A stretch of DNA of 52,745 bases from Opitutia bacterium Tous-C1TDCM (GCA_002288455.1 NEUS01000012.1:1-52745); one strand, 5' to 3'. Shown: positions 8,603 through 18,716, counted from the first letter of the stretch. The notes: a model not told the origin generated them from the letters alone. A program made the numbers and translations.

Positions 8603-9667
8603 GTGCCGTCCCAGCCGTCACCGTTGCCCTGCACGATGGCCGAGGTCGCCCGCGCGGCCGGCGTGCATCCCGCGACCGTCTCCCGGGCCCTCCGCGACGA
8701 TCCGCGAATCACCGCCGCCGTCCGCGCGGAGATCCGGGCCGTCGCCACCCGGCTCGGCTACCGCAGGAACCCGCTCGTCGCCGCCCTCATGAGCGTGCGG
8801 CGCTGCCGCGCGGCCGCCGGCTACCAGGCCACCCTCGCCTTCGTGACGCACTACCCGCCGAGCCGCGCGGCGTTCTTCAAGTCGTCCTTCGGCCAACTGC
8901 TCGCGGGCACCCGCCTCCGCGCCCGGATAAGCGGATACTCCGTCGAGGAACTCAATCTCTGCCAACCCGGTCTCACTTCGGCCCGGGCCACCGAAATTCT
9001 GCGCAACCGCGGGATCACGGGGCTCATCGTGGCGCCGCTCCACTCGATCAACGAGCCGGTCGCCTTGGATTGGTCCCACTTCGCCACCGTCGCCATCGGC
9101 CACTCGCTGCACGACGTGCCCGTCCACCGGGTCACGCACAACCATTTCAGCGCCCTCGCCCTCGCCTGCCGCCAGGGCCGCGCCGCGGGCCGGCTCCGAC
9201 CCGGCCTCGTCCTGCCCCGCCGGGTCCATGAAAAAGTCGAACGCCGCTGGGTCGCCGCTTTGCTCCTCGACCAAAGCGAGCACCCGGCCGCCGCTCCCGT
9301 TCCCCCGTTCCTCCCGATCGAGTGGGACGAGGCCGGCTTTGCCGCCTGGTACCGCCGGCATCGCCCGGATCCGATTCTTACCGTCCGTCCGCAGCAAGTG
9401 CTCGGCGCCCTCGCCCGGCTCGGAGTCCGGCCGCCGGCCACCGGAATCGTGAGCCTCGATCGCCGGCCACGCGAACGCACCTTGGCCGGCATCGAGCAGG
9501 ACTATCCGGCGATGGGCGCCGCCGCCGTCGACCTCCTCATCGGCTACCTGCAACGCCACGAAACCGGCCTGCCAGCCCGGCCGATCACCGTGACGCTCGA
9601 AGGTTCGTGGATCGCCGGCGCCTCGCTCCGCGCGCAGCCCCGGCGCGCGCTCAGAACCGCACCGTGA
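8603..9667 (+). CDS. LacI-family transcriptional regulator
   Basis: About 354 residues. The N-terminal helix-turn-helix is TMAEVARAAGVHPATVSRAL, followed by the hinge-like LGYRRNPLVAALM, diagnostic of LacI/PurR regulators. The rest is a periplasmic-binding-protein-like effector domain ending in the usual AVDLLIGYLQRHE helix. GTG 8603 is preferred because it lies 2 bases after the upstream stop and keeps the first helix intact; ATG 8636 would cut into it. The target is presumably a sugar-utilisation gene set, perhaps the adjacent lyase or the receptor at 9651-12404, whose 3' end it overlaps by 17 bases convergently. Confidence 0.87.
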   Translation: MPSQPSPLPCTMAEVARAAGVHPATVSRALRDDPRITAAVRAEIRAVATRLGYRRNPLVAALMSVRRCRAAAGYQATLAFVTHYPPSRAAFFKSSFGQLLAGTRLRARISGYSVEELNLCQPGLTSARATEILRNRGITGLIVAPLHSINEPVALDWSHFATVAIGHSLHDVPVHRVTHNHFSALALACRQGRAAGRLRPGLVLPRRVHEKVERRWVAALLLDQSEHPAAAPVPPFLPIEWDEAGFAAWYRRHRPDPILTVRPQQVLGALARLGVRPPATGIVSLDRRPRERTLAGIEQDYPAMGAAAVDLLIGYLQRHETGLPARPITVTLEGSWIAGASLRAQPRRALRTAP

Positions 9668-12404
9668 GGGTCAGGTCGTACTGCGGCGGCATTACGTACG
9701 TGTAACGGTAAGCCGGCCGGCCGTCGGCCAATGTGGTGAATCCGGTTTTCCGCACGTCTCCGGTATTCTCGAGGTCGATGAGATTTTTCACCCCGGCGCG
9801 GATGCGGACATTCTGTTTCCAGATCTTCTGATCGCGCATCACGTAGGCGCTCACGCCGTGGGTGGTGCCGCCGACGAGTTTGCGGCCTTGCACGATGCCG
9901 AAGAGGTAAGCGTCGCGCCAACTGCCGTTCACGCCCAGGCGCACGCCTTTCAGCGGCGCCCAAGCCTCGCGCTGGAACGCGTAGTCCACGATCCAGCTCG
10001 CCGACCACGGCGCCGCGCGCGCCCCCGTCGGCTTCGTCGCGTAATCGCTCGAATCCAGCACTTCCTTCGCGTCCGCCAGCAGCACCGGCGCCTCGTCGCC
10101 GCGTTGCACCGCCGCCTGGTAGAAGGCCCGGAAGGCCGAAAAATCCGGCCGCGTGATCACGTCCGCCTTGGCCAACGTGAAACGCAACTGCAGGCCCTTC
10201 GCCGGCCGCGCCAGCGCCGTCACGTCGAAGCCCTTCGAGGTCTCGGACGAAAACACGCTGCGGTACTGGTTCACGTCGTCCCACGACCGGATGTACCGCG
10301 GATCGTTCGCCGTGATATTGTTCGGGTTCATCAGGTTTTCGACTTCGCTCGCGCTGAAGCCGGACGGCGTCCACCGGAACTCCACATTGTCGCGGTCGAT
10401 CTGGAACATGCCCAACGTCAGGGTCACCCGATCCTTGAAGAGGCTCCCCTTCACGCCGACTTCCTTGGTCACGCCCGAGATCGGGCCGAAAATCTTCCGG
10501 TCGAAGGTCCGTGCATCCTGCCAACGGAACGAATCGGAATACACCGCGTACACGTTGAGGTCGGGGTTGATCACATAGGTCAGGCCCGCGGTGTAGCTCG
10601 TATTGAAGAGGTGCAGGGCCGGATTCTCGACGTACTCGCCGGGCCGCGCGTCCTGCCGGCTCGGCGGCGCGATGTCCTCGTTGTAAGGCCCGAAGGTCCG
10701 CGTGCCTTTGTATTCGTAGGTACGGTTCCAATCCCAACGCGCGCCGATCAGCGACTGCACCTTGCCTTTGAAGTAACTGCCGCTGGCGGACAGCGCGCCG
10801 GCATAGGCTTGGCGCCATTCCGTGCCGTCGGCCGCCGTGCCGAACGACAGCTGCTTCGCTTGGAAGTCCGGCGTCACCGGCAGCCGGTCCAGTGTGAAAC
10901 GGTCGAACAGCGCCCGCGAATAGAACTGCGGATCGTCGAGGTAGAGCCGGAAACGCACGCGGTCGTTGGTCTGGTTGACCGCCGTCACGATGCCGTTCTC
11001 GAAACGCTTCACGTTGTAGAGCGCCTTGCGGTAGTTGTTCGTGAAGTCCTCGCGGTATTCGAGACTCCCGACGAAGAGTTGCTTCATCCAGGAAAAGGGC
11101 TGCCACGGCAGCACCGCCGTGCCGCGGAACGCGTCGACGTCGTTGCCGAACCGTTTCCAGTCGATGCCCGCCGTGTCGATGTAGGGCCGGCCGTTCACGT
11201 CGACGCTGACCGTGCTGCTGAAGAAATTGTCGTTCCGCAGGCCGTCCTGGTTCTGGTGGTTGTACGCCAGTTCCAATCCGAGTTTGCCGATGCGTTGCTC
11301 GATCGTGACCGAATACGTGCCGAAGGGCCGGGACTGCCGGTCGAAGGAACCGCGCAGGTTGTAGTGTTTCGGGAAACCGGCGAAGCGCTTCGTCCCGACG
11401 ACGGCGCCGGCCGCATTCCGCATCGTCACGTCGAAGAAGCCGCCTTCGAGCAGGGAAACCGAACCGCCCGCCGGACTGTTGGCCGTGCTGCGGTCCGCCG
11501 CCGGGAGCGTCGACTGGTTGAACCACGCGCCGTCCGACGTGTACCACGGCCCCGCGTTGGTGAAGCTGCGCGAACGCGCCGACTGCTCGCGGATCGTGAT
11601 GCCGGAAAAGCCGCGCGCATTCTCGAAGTCGCCGCGCTCCGCCTCGAGCCGCACCATCGTGTTGCGGAACGGCTGCCACGTCAGCGCGATCGTCTCGCCC
11701 TCGAGTTTGTAGGCGGAGGCATCCTGGAACGTCTTCTCCTCGCGCCGCACCGCGTTGAAACGCAGCGCCAGCCCCGGCCGCAGCTGGCGGTTGACGTCGA
11801 GCTGGACCCGGTACGCGCCTTCGCTGCCGTACTGCGCGAACGCGGTGCCGAAATTCTTCATCAGCGCCCGCTTCGTGAACACAGAGCCTTGGCCGCCCGG
11901 CTCGACGTCGCCGAAGATCAGCGAGTTCGAGCCTTTGCCGAAGTCGATGCGCTCGACGTTGTAGGTGTCGCTCGGGATGTACCAGCGGAAGTAATTCCGC
12001 GAAACGTTGAACCGCTGCGACAGCCCGCGGAACGAGAAATTGTCCGTCTGGTTGTCGTTCTCCATCGTCGGCGCGGCGTACACGTTGGCGACGAACCGCG
12101 TGACTTCGTCGGCGGTGTTGAGCCCGAGGTCCTCCATGAAGTCGGCGGTGATCGCGTCGATGTTCACCGGCACATCCTTCAGCGCCTGCTTGGTGCGCGT
12201 GGCCGACAGCGTGTCGTTCGCCGACCAGCCCGTTTCCCGCTCCGTCGAAATCACGAACGGCGACAGCTGCACGGTCGCGTCGGGCGCGGCCGGCGCCGGC
12301 GGCGGGACGGCCGTCTGCGCTCCGAGCGTGCCGGCGGCGAAACCGGCGACGGCCGCCAGCGGGCGGCGGAGAAAGGCGGATAGGGTCGGGCGAATCAGGG
12401 ACAT
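9651..12404 (-). CDS. TonB-dependent outer-membrane receptor
   Basis: A 917-residue receptor. After a basic signal peptide (start MSLIRPTL at 12404, with a hydrophobic stretch ending near AGTLGAQT), a TonB-box-like VQLSPFVIS precedes the plug domain (about residues 55-200; VPVNIDAITADFMEDLG, NFSFRGLSQRF). A 22-strand-type barrel with many aromatic turn residues follows. It ends in the C-terminal aromatic YDLTLTVRF required for barrel assembly. It imports a large ligand using TonB/ExbBD energy. It is last in the minus-strand chain after the sulfatase (191-base gap), so the ligand is probably a sulfated oligosaccharide, although gap size leaves room for its own promoter. No STN domain is present, unlike the receptor at 15336-18716. 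Confidence 0.92.
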   Translation of the reverse strand: MSLIRPTLSAFLRRPLAAVAGFAAGTLGAQTAVPPPAPAAPDATVQLSPFVISTERETGWSANDTLSATRTKQALKDVPVNIDAITADFMEDLGLNTADEVTRFVANVYAAPTMENDNQTDNFSFRGLSQRFNVSRNYFRWYIPSDTYNVERIDFGKGSNSLIFGDVEPGGQGSVFTKRALMKNFGTAFAQYGSEGAYRVQLDVNRQLRPGLALRFNAVRREEKTFQDASAYKLEGETIALTWQPFRNTMVRLEAERGDFENARGFSGITIREQSARSRSFTNAGPWYTSDGAWFNQSTLPAADRSTANSPAGGSVSLLEGGFFDVTMRNAAGAVVGTKRFAGFPKHYNLRGSFDRQSRPFGTYSVTIEQRIGKLGLELAYNHQNQDGLRNDNFFSSTVSVDVNGRPYIDTAGIDWKRFGNDVDAFRGTAVLPWQPFSWMKQLFVGSLEYREDFTNNYRKALYNVKRFENGIVTAVNQTNDRVRFRLYLDDPQFYSRALFDRFTLDRLPVTPDFQAKQLSFGTAADGTEWRQAYAGALSASGSYFKGKVQSLIGARWDWNRTYEYKGTRTFGPYNEDIAPPSRQDARPGEYVENPALHLFNTSYTAGLTYVINPDLNVYAVYSDSFRWQDARTFDRKIFGPISGVTKEVGVKGSLFKDRVTLTLGMFQIDRDNVEFRWTPSGFSASEVENLMNPNNITANDPRYIRSWDDVNQYRSVFSSETSKGFDVTALARPAKGLQLRFTLAKADVITRPDFSAFRAFYQAAVQRGDEAPVLLADAKEVLDSSDYATKPTGARAAPWSASWIVDYAFQREAWAPLKGVRLGVNGSWRDAYLFGIVQGRKLVGGTTHGVSAYVMRDQKIWKQNVRIRAGVKNLIDLENTGDVRKTGFTTLADGRPAYRYTYVMPPQYDLTLTVRF

Positions 12405-12595
12405 GGGACGTGGGGTTGGGCCCGGAGGCCCGGAAAAGTCCGGTCGCCCCGCGGGAGGAAGTGCATTGCCGTCCCGGCCGGGGCCTTCAACCCCCGTTTC
12501 GTGCACACCGTTGCACGATCCCGCGGACGGCGCCGATCCGCCCTCGCCTGGGCGCAGCCGCCCGGACCCGCCCCGCTATCGGAAATTCCGTTTCT

Positions 12596-14008
12596 TCAAC
12601 GTGCCGGACCGAGCAAACGCGCCAACTCCGCTTCCATTTCCCGGCGCACGCCGGCCGCGGCCGGTGCGGCGAGCAGGTTGGTGAGCTCGAACGGATCTTC
12701 CTGGAGATCGTAGAGCTCGTTCATGCCGACGAGGTCGCGGTAGCGGATGAACTTGTAGCGCTCGGTCCGCACCGCGTCGTAGCCCATCTTCAAGGTGCGC
12801 GGGAACACGATGTCGGTCGTGTACTCGATCAGGAAAGATTTCCGCCAATCCGCCGGCGTGCGCGTGAGGAGCGGCAGCAAGGACCGGCCGTCGATGCCCG
12901 GGAGGGCCGGCGCCCCGGCCAGTTCCAAAATCGTCGGCGCCAGGTCCGTGGTCAGCGCCATCCCGGTCGGCTCCGCGCCGGCTTTCACCCGCGGCGGATA
13001 GCGCAGCAACAGCGGCAGCCGGATCGATTCCTCGTAGGCCAGCCGCCGCTCCTGGCTCAGGCCGTGCTCGCCGTAGAAGTAGCCGTTGTCGCCGACGATC
13101 ATCACGACGGTGCGGTCCAAGGCGCCCTGTTTTTCCAGCTCGGCCAGCATTTGGCCGAGGCCTTCGTCCACCGCCGCCAGCATGCGCAGGCGGTCGCGGA
13201 TGGTTTCGTCGGGCGTCACCGTATCCGGGCCGAGCGGCGGCAAGCCGGGGATTGTCCGCTCAAGCGCGGGCTTCCCTTTGGGCGGCCGCGCGTAGTTGCC
13301 GCGGCGCGGCGGCCGGTCGTCGGCGTAGAGCGTCTTGTGGCGCTCGGCCGGGATGAAGCCGCCTTCGCCGATCCGCACCGAGGTCCCGTCGGCCTGCTGG
13401 CGGTTGTTCGGATGAAGCGCCTTGTGGGAAACCATCAGCAGGAACGGTGCGGTGCGGGGCCGTTGGATAAACTCCACGGCACGTTGCGTGAAGATGTCCG
13501 TCACGTAGCCCGGCACGCGGGCCAGCCGGCCGTTTTCGAAAAGCTCCGGATCGGCCACCTCGCCCTGCCCTCTCATCGAGATCCAAAGATCGAAGCCCGG
13601 CCGCGGCGTGGGATCGTTGCCCATGTGCCACTTGCCGATGAAGCCGGTGTTGTAGCCGGCCGCGTGGAGCGTCCGCGCGAACGTCGGCAGCCGGTGGCTG
13701 AGCGGACTGCGGTCGGTGTTGTCGAGAATGCCGTGATGCCGCGTCTCGAGGCCGGTGAGGATGTTGGCGCGGCTCGGCGAACACAGCGGCGTGACCGCGA
13801 AGAAGTGTTTGAACTGCGCCCCCTCGCGCGCGATGCGGTCGAGATGGGGCGTGCGCGCGAACGGATGGCCCGCCGCGCCGAAATCGTCGAAGCGGAGGTC
13901 GTCCACCACCACGAGAATCACGTTGGGCCGGGGCTCGGCCGCGGCGGTCGACGACGCGGAAACGGATGCGGCGAACACCGCGATTAAAGGGAAAAGCAGA
14001 CGGCGCAT
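12596..14008 (-). CDS. Secreted sulfatase (type I, formylglycine-dependent)
   Basis: A 470-residue protein with signal peptide MRRLLFPLIAVFAASVSA. Metal-binding VVVDDLRFDD is at residues 33-42, and the maturation motif CSPSR starts at Cys76, the cysteine converted to formylglycine by a formylglycine-generating enzyme. Later motifs GKWHMG, VMIVGDNGYFYGEHG and the C-terminal LYDLQEDPFELTNL are typical of the alkaline-phosphatase-fold sulfatase family. It would remove sulfate esters from a polysaccharide in the periplasm. It lies 74 bases downstream of the serine hydrolase and upstream of a TonB receptor, supporting a sulfated-glycan function. Sulfatase subfamily and linkage cannot be read by eye. 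Confidence 0.93.
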   Translation of the reverse strand: MRRLLFPLIAVFAASVSASSTAAAEPRPNVILVVVDDLRFDDFGAAGHPFARTPHLDRIAREGAQFKHFFAVTPLCSPSRANILTGLETRHHGILDNTDRSPLSHRLPTFARTLHAAGYNTGFIGKWHMGNDPTPRPGFDLWISMRGQGEVADPELFENGRLARVPGYVTDIFTQRAVEFIQRPRTAPFLLMVSHKALHPNNRQQADGTSVRIGEGGFIPAERHKTLYADDRPPRRGNYARPPKGKPALERTIPGLPPLGPDTVTPDETIRDRLRMLAAVDEGLGQMLAELEKQGALDRTVVMIVGDNGYFYGEHGLSQERRLAYEESIRLPLLLRYPPRVKAGAEPTGMALTTDLAPTILELAGAPALPGIDGRSLLPLLTRTPADWRKSFLIEYTTDIVFPRTLKMGYDAVRTERYKFIRYRDLVGMNELYDLQEDPFELTNLLAAPAAAGVRREMEAELARLLGPAR

Positions 14009-14082
14009 GGCGGATAATGGGTCCAAATCGATTCGATCGGGCAAGGAGCGGATGGGGCACCCGGGTGGCGTCGCCGCCGGCC

Positions 14083-15330
14083 TCACTCGAGGGCTTGCAG
14101 CACGGTCGAGGTGATCAACTGCCGCAGCCGGTTGCGAATCTCCCCGGGCGCCGCCGCCATGAACACCACGGCCAGCTCCTCCTTCGTATCCACCCAGAAA
14201 TACGTGCCGCTGCCGCCGCCCCAATTGAAGTCGCCGGGCGTGCCCAACATGCCCGAGGCGACCGCGGGCCGGCGCACGGCCACGCTCAGCCCGAAGCCGT
14301 AGCCATAGACGTTTCCTCTCGTCCACAGCCGGCCCAAGTCGACCTCGGGCGTCATCTGGTCCGAAGTCATGAACTCCACCGTTTTCCGGCCGAGGTAGCG
14401 CCGGCCGTCGAACGTGCCCTGCCGCCGCAGCATCTCCGCAAAACGCAGGTAATCGAGGGCCGTGGAGTAGCAGTGGTTGCCGCCGCCGTCCCGCTGGGGC
14501 GGCGCACTGCGCAGCCGGGCATTCGTCGGCTCGCCGGTCAGCGGATCGGTTTTGAAGGGCCGGGCAAACCGCGCGACTTTTCCGGGCGGCACGAAGTAGC
14601 CCGTGTCGGCCATGCCGAGCGGCGCGAACAGATGCTCCGCCTGGTAGTCGGCCAACCGCCGCTGCGTCAGCGTCTCGATGATGACGCCCATGACTTCGAA
14701 CCCCACGCCGTAGTCCCAACGCGTTCCCGGCTGGTAGTGCAGCGGCAACCGGCCGAGCCGCTCGACCAAGTCCGCCGCCGGGCGATCGACTGCCGTCAAT
14801 TCATGGTACTGCCGTTCAAGCTCGCTCCCGTTGGCGAGGCCGTTCGTCATGCCCGCGGTATGGCGCATCAGATCCTGCACGTTGGGTTGCCGCCGCGCCG
14901 GCTCGGTGCCGCCCGCGGCGACCACGCGCCGGTTCGCCAACGGCGGCAAAAACCGTTCCACGGGATCCTCGAGCGTCATGCGTCCCGCTTCCACCAGCAT
15001 GAGCGCCCCGACCGTGGTCAGCGGCTTCGTCAACGAGGCGATCGGAAAGATCGCGTCCTTCGGCATCGGGGTGCCGGCCGCGGGATCGACCGCGCCGAAG
15101 GCCTCATGATAGACCAACTTGCCGCGCCGGGCGATGGCGACCACGGCGCCGGGAATCGTGCCCCGCGCGATCGCGGCCCGGAGCGCGGAGCCGACATGCT
15201 CCAAGCGCGCGGCGGAAACGCCGACCTCGGCCGGCGCGGCGACCTCCAGGGCCGTCCCGGCCGCCGCCGCCGTTGCAACGGCGAGCAGCCCCGCCGCCCC
15301 ACCCCGTATCCAAGTCGGCCAGACGCGCAT
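14083..15330 (-). CDS. Serine hydrolase of the beta-lactamase/class C family
   Basis: A 415-residue protein starting MRVWPTWIRGGAAGLLAVATAAAAG (shown to the signal-peptide end). The nucleophile motif SLTK (SxxK) is at residues 99-102, followed by a DLMRHTAGMTNG segment and the WDYGVGFEVMG region that supplies the catalytic tyrosine. The C-terminus has WGGGSGTYFWVDTKEEL, equivalent to the family's third motif. Such proteins are esterases, D-aminopeptidases or transesterases; in glycan loci they often act as deacylases. Only 5 bases separate it from the upstream TonB receptor stop, so it is almost certainly co-translated in that operon. The exact substrate is unknown. Confidence 0.88.
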   Translation of the reverse strand: MRVWPTWIRGGAAGLLAVATAAAAGTALEVAAPAEVGVSAARLEHVGSALRAAIARGTIPGAVVAIARRGKLVYHEAFGAVDPAAGTPMPKDAIFPIASLTKPLTTVGALMLVEAGRMTLEDPVERFLPPLANRRVVAAGGTEPARRQPNVQDLMRHTAGMTNGLANGSELERQYHELTAVDRPAADLVERLGRLPLHYQPGTRWDYGVGFEVMGVIIETLTQRRLADYQAEHLFAPLGMADTGYFVPPGKVARFARPFKTDPLTGEPTNARLRSAPPQRDGGGNHCYSTALDYLRFAEMLRRQGTFDGRRYLGRKTVEFMTSDQMTPEVDLGRLWTRGNVYGYGFGLSVAVRRPAVASGMLGTPGDFNWGGGSGTYFWVDTKEELAVVFMAAAPGEIRNRLRQLITSTVLQALE

Positions 15331-15335
15331 CGGGT

Positions 15336-18300
15336 TCAGAATTTGAGCCCGGCACTCACGTACCAAAGGCGGCCGAGCGGATTGTAGGTCGCGAGGTCGG
15401 CGCCGACATCGCTGCCGAAGGCCTGCGGCGACGAAGGCGGCATCCGGTTGGCGAGATTGTTGACGCCGAGGGTGAGCTTGAGGCCCGAGAGGCTCAGCTT
15501 CGCGCCCGGCAAAACAAGGTTCCTGAAGGTGTAGGAAACGGAACTGTCCCACGACATGTAGGAAGGAACCGCGACGCGCCGCAGCGTCGGGCTCGTGGCA
15601 AACGTGATCCCGCCGGCGCCGATATCGACGACGCTGGAGACGTAGGTGTTGTTCAACGTCGCGGACCAGCGGTCTTTGCTCCAATAGAGCGCGGTGAACC
15701 ATTTCATCCCGGGAATGGTGCCCTGCCCGCCGACGACGTTGGTGACGTGCCCGGCGTACTCGTAGTAGCTCGCCGAAGGCAGCGCCTGGAATTGGTAATC
15801 GAGGAAAAACGTGCCCGCTGTGCTGACGTTGAATTTGCCGAATTGCGAGGCGGGGAACGCATAGTTCGCCGAGACATCGAGCGCCTTGAGTTTCTGGCCG
15901 GCGATATTGATGCGGGAGTCGGTGACGAAAACGACGTTGGGCGAAACGCCCGAAAGCAGCAGCGAGGCCAGTTGCCCGGGGGCCGTGACGGGCGCGGGCG
16001 GCGGCAACGAGGGATCCGGATTGGTGGGGAAATTGCCGATCGCCACCTGGGCGATGTACGGCGACCGCGGGCCGAGCGTGTTGACACTCCGGAGGATTTC
16101 CGCGGCGCCGGCATTGGCGACCAAAGAGAGCTGCCGCACCTCGATGAAATCGAGCCCGAGGGTGAGCCGCTTCAGCGCGGGCGGGGACCAGACCACGCCG
16201 AAGGAAGAGGTCTTGGCCGTGGACGGCTTGAGATCGGGATTGGCTCCGGCGCGTTGCCGGGCAAATCCGGGCACCCCGAAGACCGTCTGGATCACGCCGG
16301 CGGGCGTGGAGCCTTCGGTGGTGGGACCGAAGAGCGAGAAGAGCGACGGCGCGACGAAGGCCTCGGAATAGGTACCGCGCAAGGTGAGTTCCTCGCCGAA
16401 CGGCCGCCAGCGCAGACCGTACTTCGGGACGCGCGAAGCCCCGGCGTCGCTGTAGTTTTCGTAACGATACGCGGCCGAGAGCTCGAGCACGCGCACGCCC
16501 GGAATGTTCATCTGCTCGCTCGCGAGCGGCACGCGGATTTCGGCGAAGCCCGCCTCGATGGTCCGGCGGCGCGAAATCGGATCGAAGAAATTGCCGTTTT
16601 GCCAACGCCGGGACGTCGGGCCGCTGCTGAACGAATTCCCGTCCGGCACCCCGAGCAGAGTTTCGGTGCGGAAATCCACCCCGATCGCACCGCCCACGGA
16701 ACCGGCGGGCAGATCGAACAGCGCCCCGGAGACGCGGGCATCGATCTCGGTCAGACCCGCCTCGAAGATATTGGCCGTCGCCCCGCGGATATTGTCGAAG
16801 AGCGCCGGCGCCAGCCCCTCGGGCCGCGCGAGGATGTCGATCGCGGGTTGGACGACGGAGTTGGCCGGCGTGATGGCGGCCTGCCATTGCGCGAGCGTGG
16901 TCGTGTTGGCCGGGGCGCTGTAGTTGCGGAAGAGCCGGGCGAAGCGGCCGCCGACCTGGCGATTGCCGTTGGCATCGTAGCCGCCGGCCAGCGCGAGCTG
17001 AAGATTCGGCGTGTAGTATTGTCCGGTGAGCGAGTTATCGAGCCGATTGGTGTTGTAGTTGTAGCCGGCCTCCCACTGGAAACGGTCCGCCAGCTTCCCG
17101 CGGAATCCGCCCACGAAACGCCGCAGGCGCGCGGCGTTGTCGGCCCGGCGCACGTCGGGCGTGTTGCGAAAAGCGGCGAACAGCGCCGAGCGCGTGGGAT
17201 TGTAGGGCGCATTCACCGGCACCGCGGTGGTGATGCCCAGCGCCCCGAGCTGCGAGGAACTGTCGCTCCGCGAGTCCATCGCCTCGACGAACATTTCCAG
17301 CTTTTCCGGGACGAGCTTCAGGTTGGTCGCGAGCGTCAGGGCCTCCTTGCGGGATTCGATCGTGAGCGTGACGAACGGCGCCAGATCGAACGTATCCGCG
17401 ATCGGCTGTACCGACGACGCCTGGTAGATGCCGGAGGCGACCAAGGCGGCCAAATTGGCAAAGACCGCCGCCGGTCCCGTCGGGGTCGCGAGGCTCGGCG
17501 AGTTCAGTCCGGGGCGCAGGAACGCCGTCGGAAACGCCGTCGAGGATTGGCCCAGGGCGCCGGAGATCGTCGCCGATTTGCCCCGTTGCGGATTCGAAAA
17601 CGGGCGCTCGGATTGGAACAGCGGGGTGAGGCGCGACTTGCTGAAGGAAAGTGTGACGCTCAGGCGGTCCGTCCTGGCGCCGGCCACCAGGTACGCGGAA
17701 CGCTGCGTATGGTTGCCGTCGCCCTCGGCCATCGCGTAGCGCCCGCCGATTTCGAGTCCTTGGAAATCGTGTTTCAGTTTCACGTTCACCACGCCGCCGA
17801 CGGCATCGGAGCCGTAGATCGCGGAAGCGCCGTCCGTCAGCACCTCCATCGTTTGGATGGCCGCCAGCGGAATCTGGTTCACGTCCACGAAGGAACGGCC
17901 GCCGCGGGCACTCGCCCCGCTGTCGGGCAAACGCCGGCCGTCGAGCAGCACGAGCGTCGGCAGATTGCGCAGCGAAATCTGCGATCCGCCGAAGGTGCTC
18001 GTGCCGCCGGTGTTGCCGTTGGTCGCGCCGAGATTGCCGCTGCCCGCGAAACTGGGCATGCGGGTCTGCACCACGTCGAGCAGGTTGGAGCCGAGGCCGG
18101 TGCGCTCGATCTCTTCGCGGTTGATCACCGTCACGGGCACGGCCACGGCGTCCGCGGCCGTCGGAATGTTCGAGCCGGTGACCACGAACGATTCCAGTTT
18201 GACGGATTCTTTGGCGGCCGCGGCGGCAATCACCGGGGTGCCGGCCGCCGGCTGGGCCGCCATGGGAGTCGCGGCCGCTAGCCAGCCGGCAAGGGAGGCG

Positions 18301-18716
18301 AGCAACGTGCGGGAGGATTTGTTCGGGTCGGTCATAGGAGGGGAAGGCGGGACGGCGGCCGCTTTGGCGTCGCCGCCGGCCGGCGGAGTGCCGTTGCGCG
18401 GGCGGCTGACCACGATGGCCCCGGAGCGGGGCTCGGGAGTGGCCACCAACGGCGTGCCCGCGAGCAGGCGGGTCATCGCCTCGAGCGGTGCGTAGTCGCC
18501 TTGGAGCGTCCTGGTCCGGACGCCGGCGGTGGAGCTGCGGGAAAAGAGCACCTCCAGCCCGGACTGGCTCGCGAAGAGGCGGAGCGAGTTTTCCGCCTCG
18601 TCCGCCGGCAGGTTGAACGGGCGACGGCCCGCGTCGGCCGCAGAGGCACGGAGGACCGGCACGCAGCAGAGCGCGAGGAACCAAAACAGGCGGAACGGGT
18701 GCGTGGGTCGCGGCAT
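15336..18716 (-). CDS. TonB-dependent receptor with N-terminal STN signalling domain
   Basis: About 1126 residues. A signal peptide (residues 1-27, start MPRPTHPFRLFWFLALCC) is followed by an STN domain (about 28-104: FNLPADEAENSLRLFASQSG, then GAIVVSR), the module that contacts FecR in surface signalling. A second signal-like stretch begins at Met128 (TDPNKSSRTLLASLAG, then ending near AAQ). Next come a TonB-box-like VKLESFVVTGSNIP, the plug (VQTRMPSFAGS, LRNLPTLVLLDGRRLP, GASAIYGSDAVGGVVNV) and a large barrel ending LGRLWYVSAGLKF. It follows fecI and fecR in the same direction, as in Fec-type transducer systems, and is tightly linked to the serine hydrolase. Confidence 0.93.
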   Translation of the reverse strand: MPRPTHPFRLFWFLALCCVPVLRASAADAGRRPFNLPADEAENSLRLFASQSGLEVLFSRSSTAGVRTRTLQGDYAPLEAMTRLLAGTPLVATPEPRSGAIVVSRPRNGTPPAGGDAKAAAVPPSPPMTDPNKSSRTLLASLAGWLAAATPMAAQPAAGTPVIAAAAAKESVKLESFVVTGSNIPTAADAVAVPVTVINREEIERTGLGSNLLDVVQTRMPSFAGSGNLGATNGNTGGTSTFGGSQISLRNLPTLVLLDGRRLPDSGASARGGRSFVDVNQIPLAAIQTMEVLTDGASAIYGSDAVGGVVNVKLKHDFQGLEIGGRYAMAEGDGNHTQRSAYLVAGARTDRLSVTLSFSKSRLTPLFQSERPFSNPQRGKSATISGALGQSSTAFPTAFLRPGLNSPSLATPTGPAAVFANLAALVASGIYQASSVQPIADTFDLAPFVTLTIESRKEALTLATNLKLVPEKLEMFVEAMDSRSDSSSQLGALGITTAVPVNAPYNPTRSALFAAFRNTPDVRRADNAARLRRFVGGFRGKLADRFQWEAGYNYNTNRLDNSLTGQYYTPNLQLALAGGYDANGNRQVGGRFARLFRNYSAPANTTTLAQWQAAITPANSVVQPAIDILARPEGLAPALFDNIRGATANIFEAGLTEIDARVSGALFDLPAGSVGGAIGVDFRTETLLGVPDGNSFSSGPTSRRWQNGNFFDPISRRRTIEAGFAEIRVPLASEQMNIPGVRVLELSAAYRYENYSDAGASRVPKYGLRWRPFGEELTLRGTYSEAFVAPSLFSLFGPTTEGSTPAGVIQTVFGVPGFARQRAGANPDLKPSTAKTSSFGVVWSPPALKRLTLGLDFIEVRQLSLVANAGAAEILRSVNTLGPRSPYIAQVAIGNFPTNPDPSLPPPAPVTAPGQLASLLLSGVSPNVVFVTDSRINIAGQKLKALDVSANYAFPASQFGKFNVSTAGTFFLDYQFQALPSASYYEYAGHVTNVVGGQGTIPGMKWFTALYWSKDRWSATLNNTYVSSVVDIGAGGITFATSPTLRRVAVPSYMSWDSSVSYTFRNLVLPGAKLSLSGLKLTLGVNNLANRMPPSSPQAFGSDVGADLATYNPLGRLWYVSAGLKF

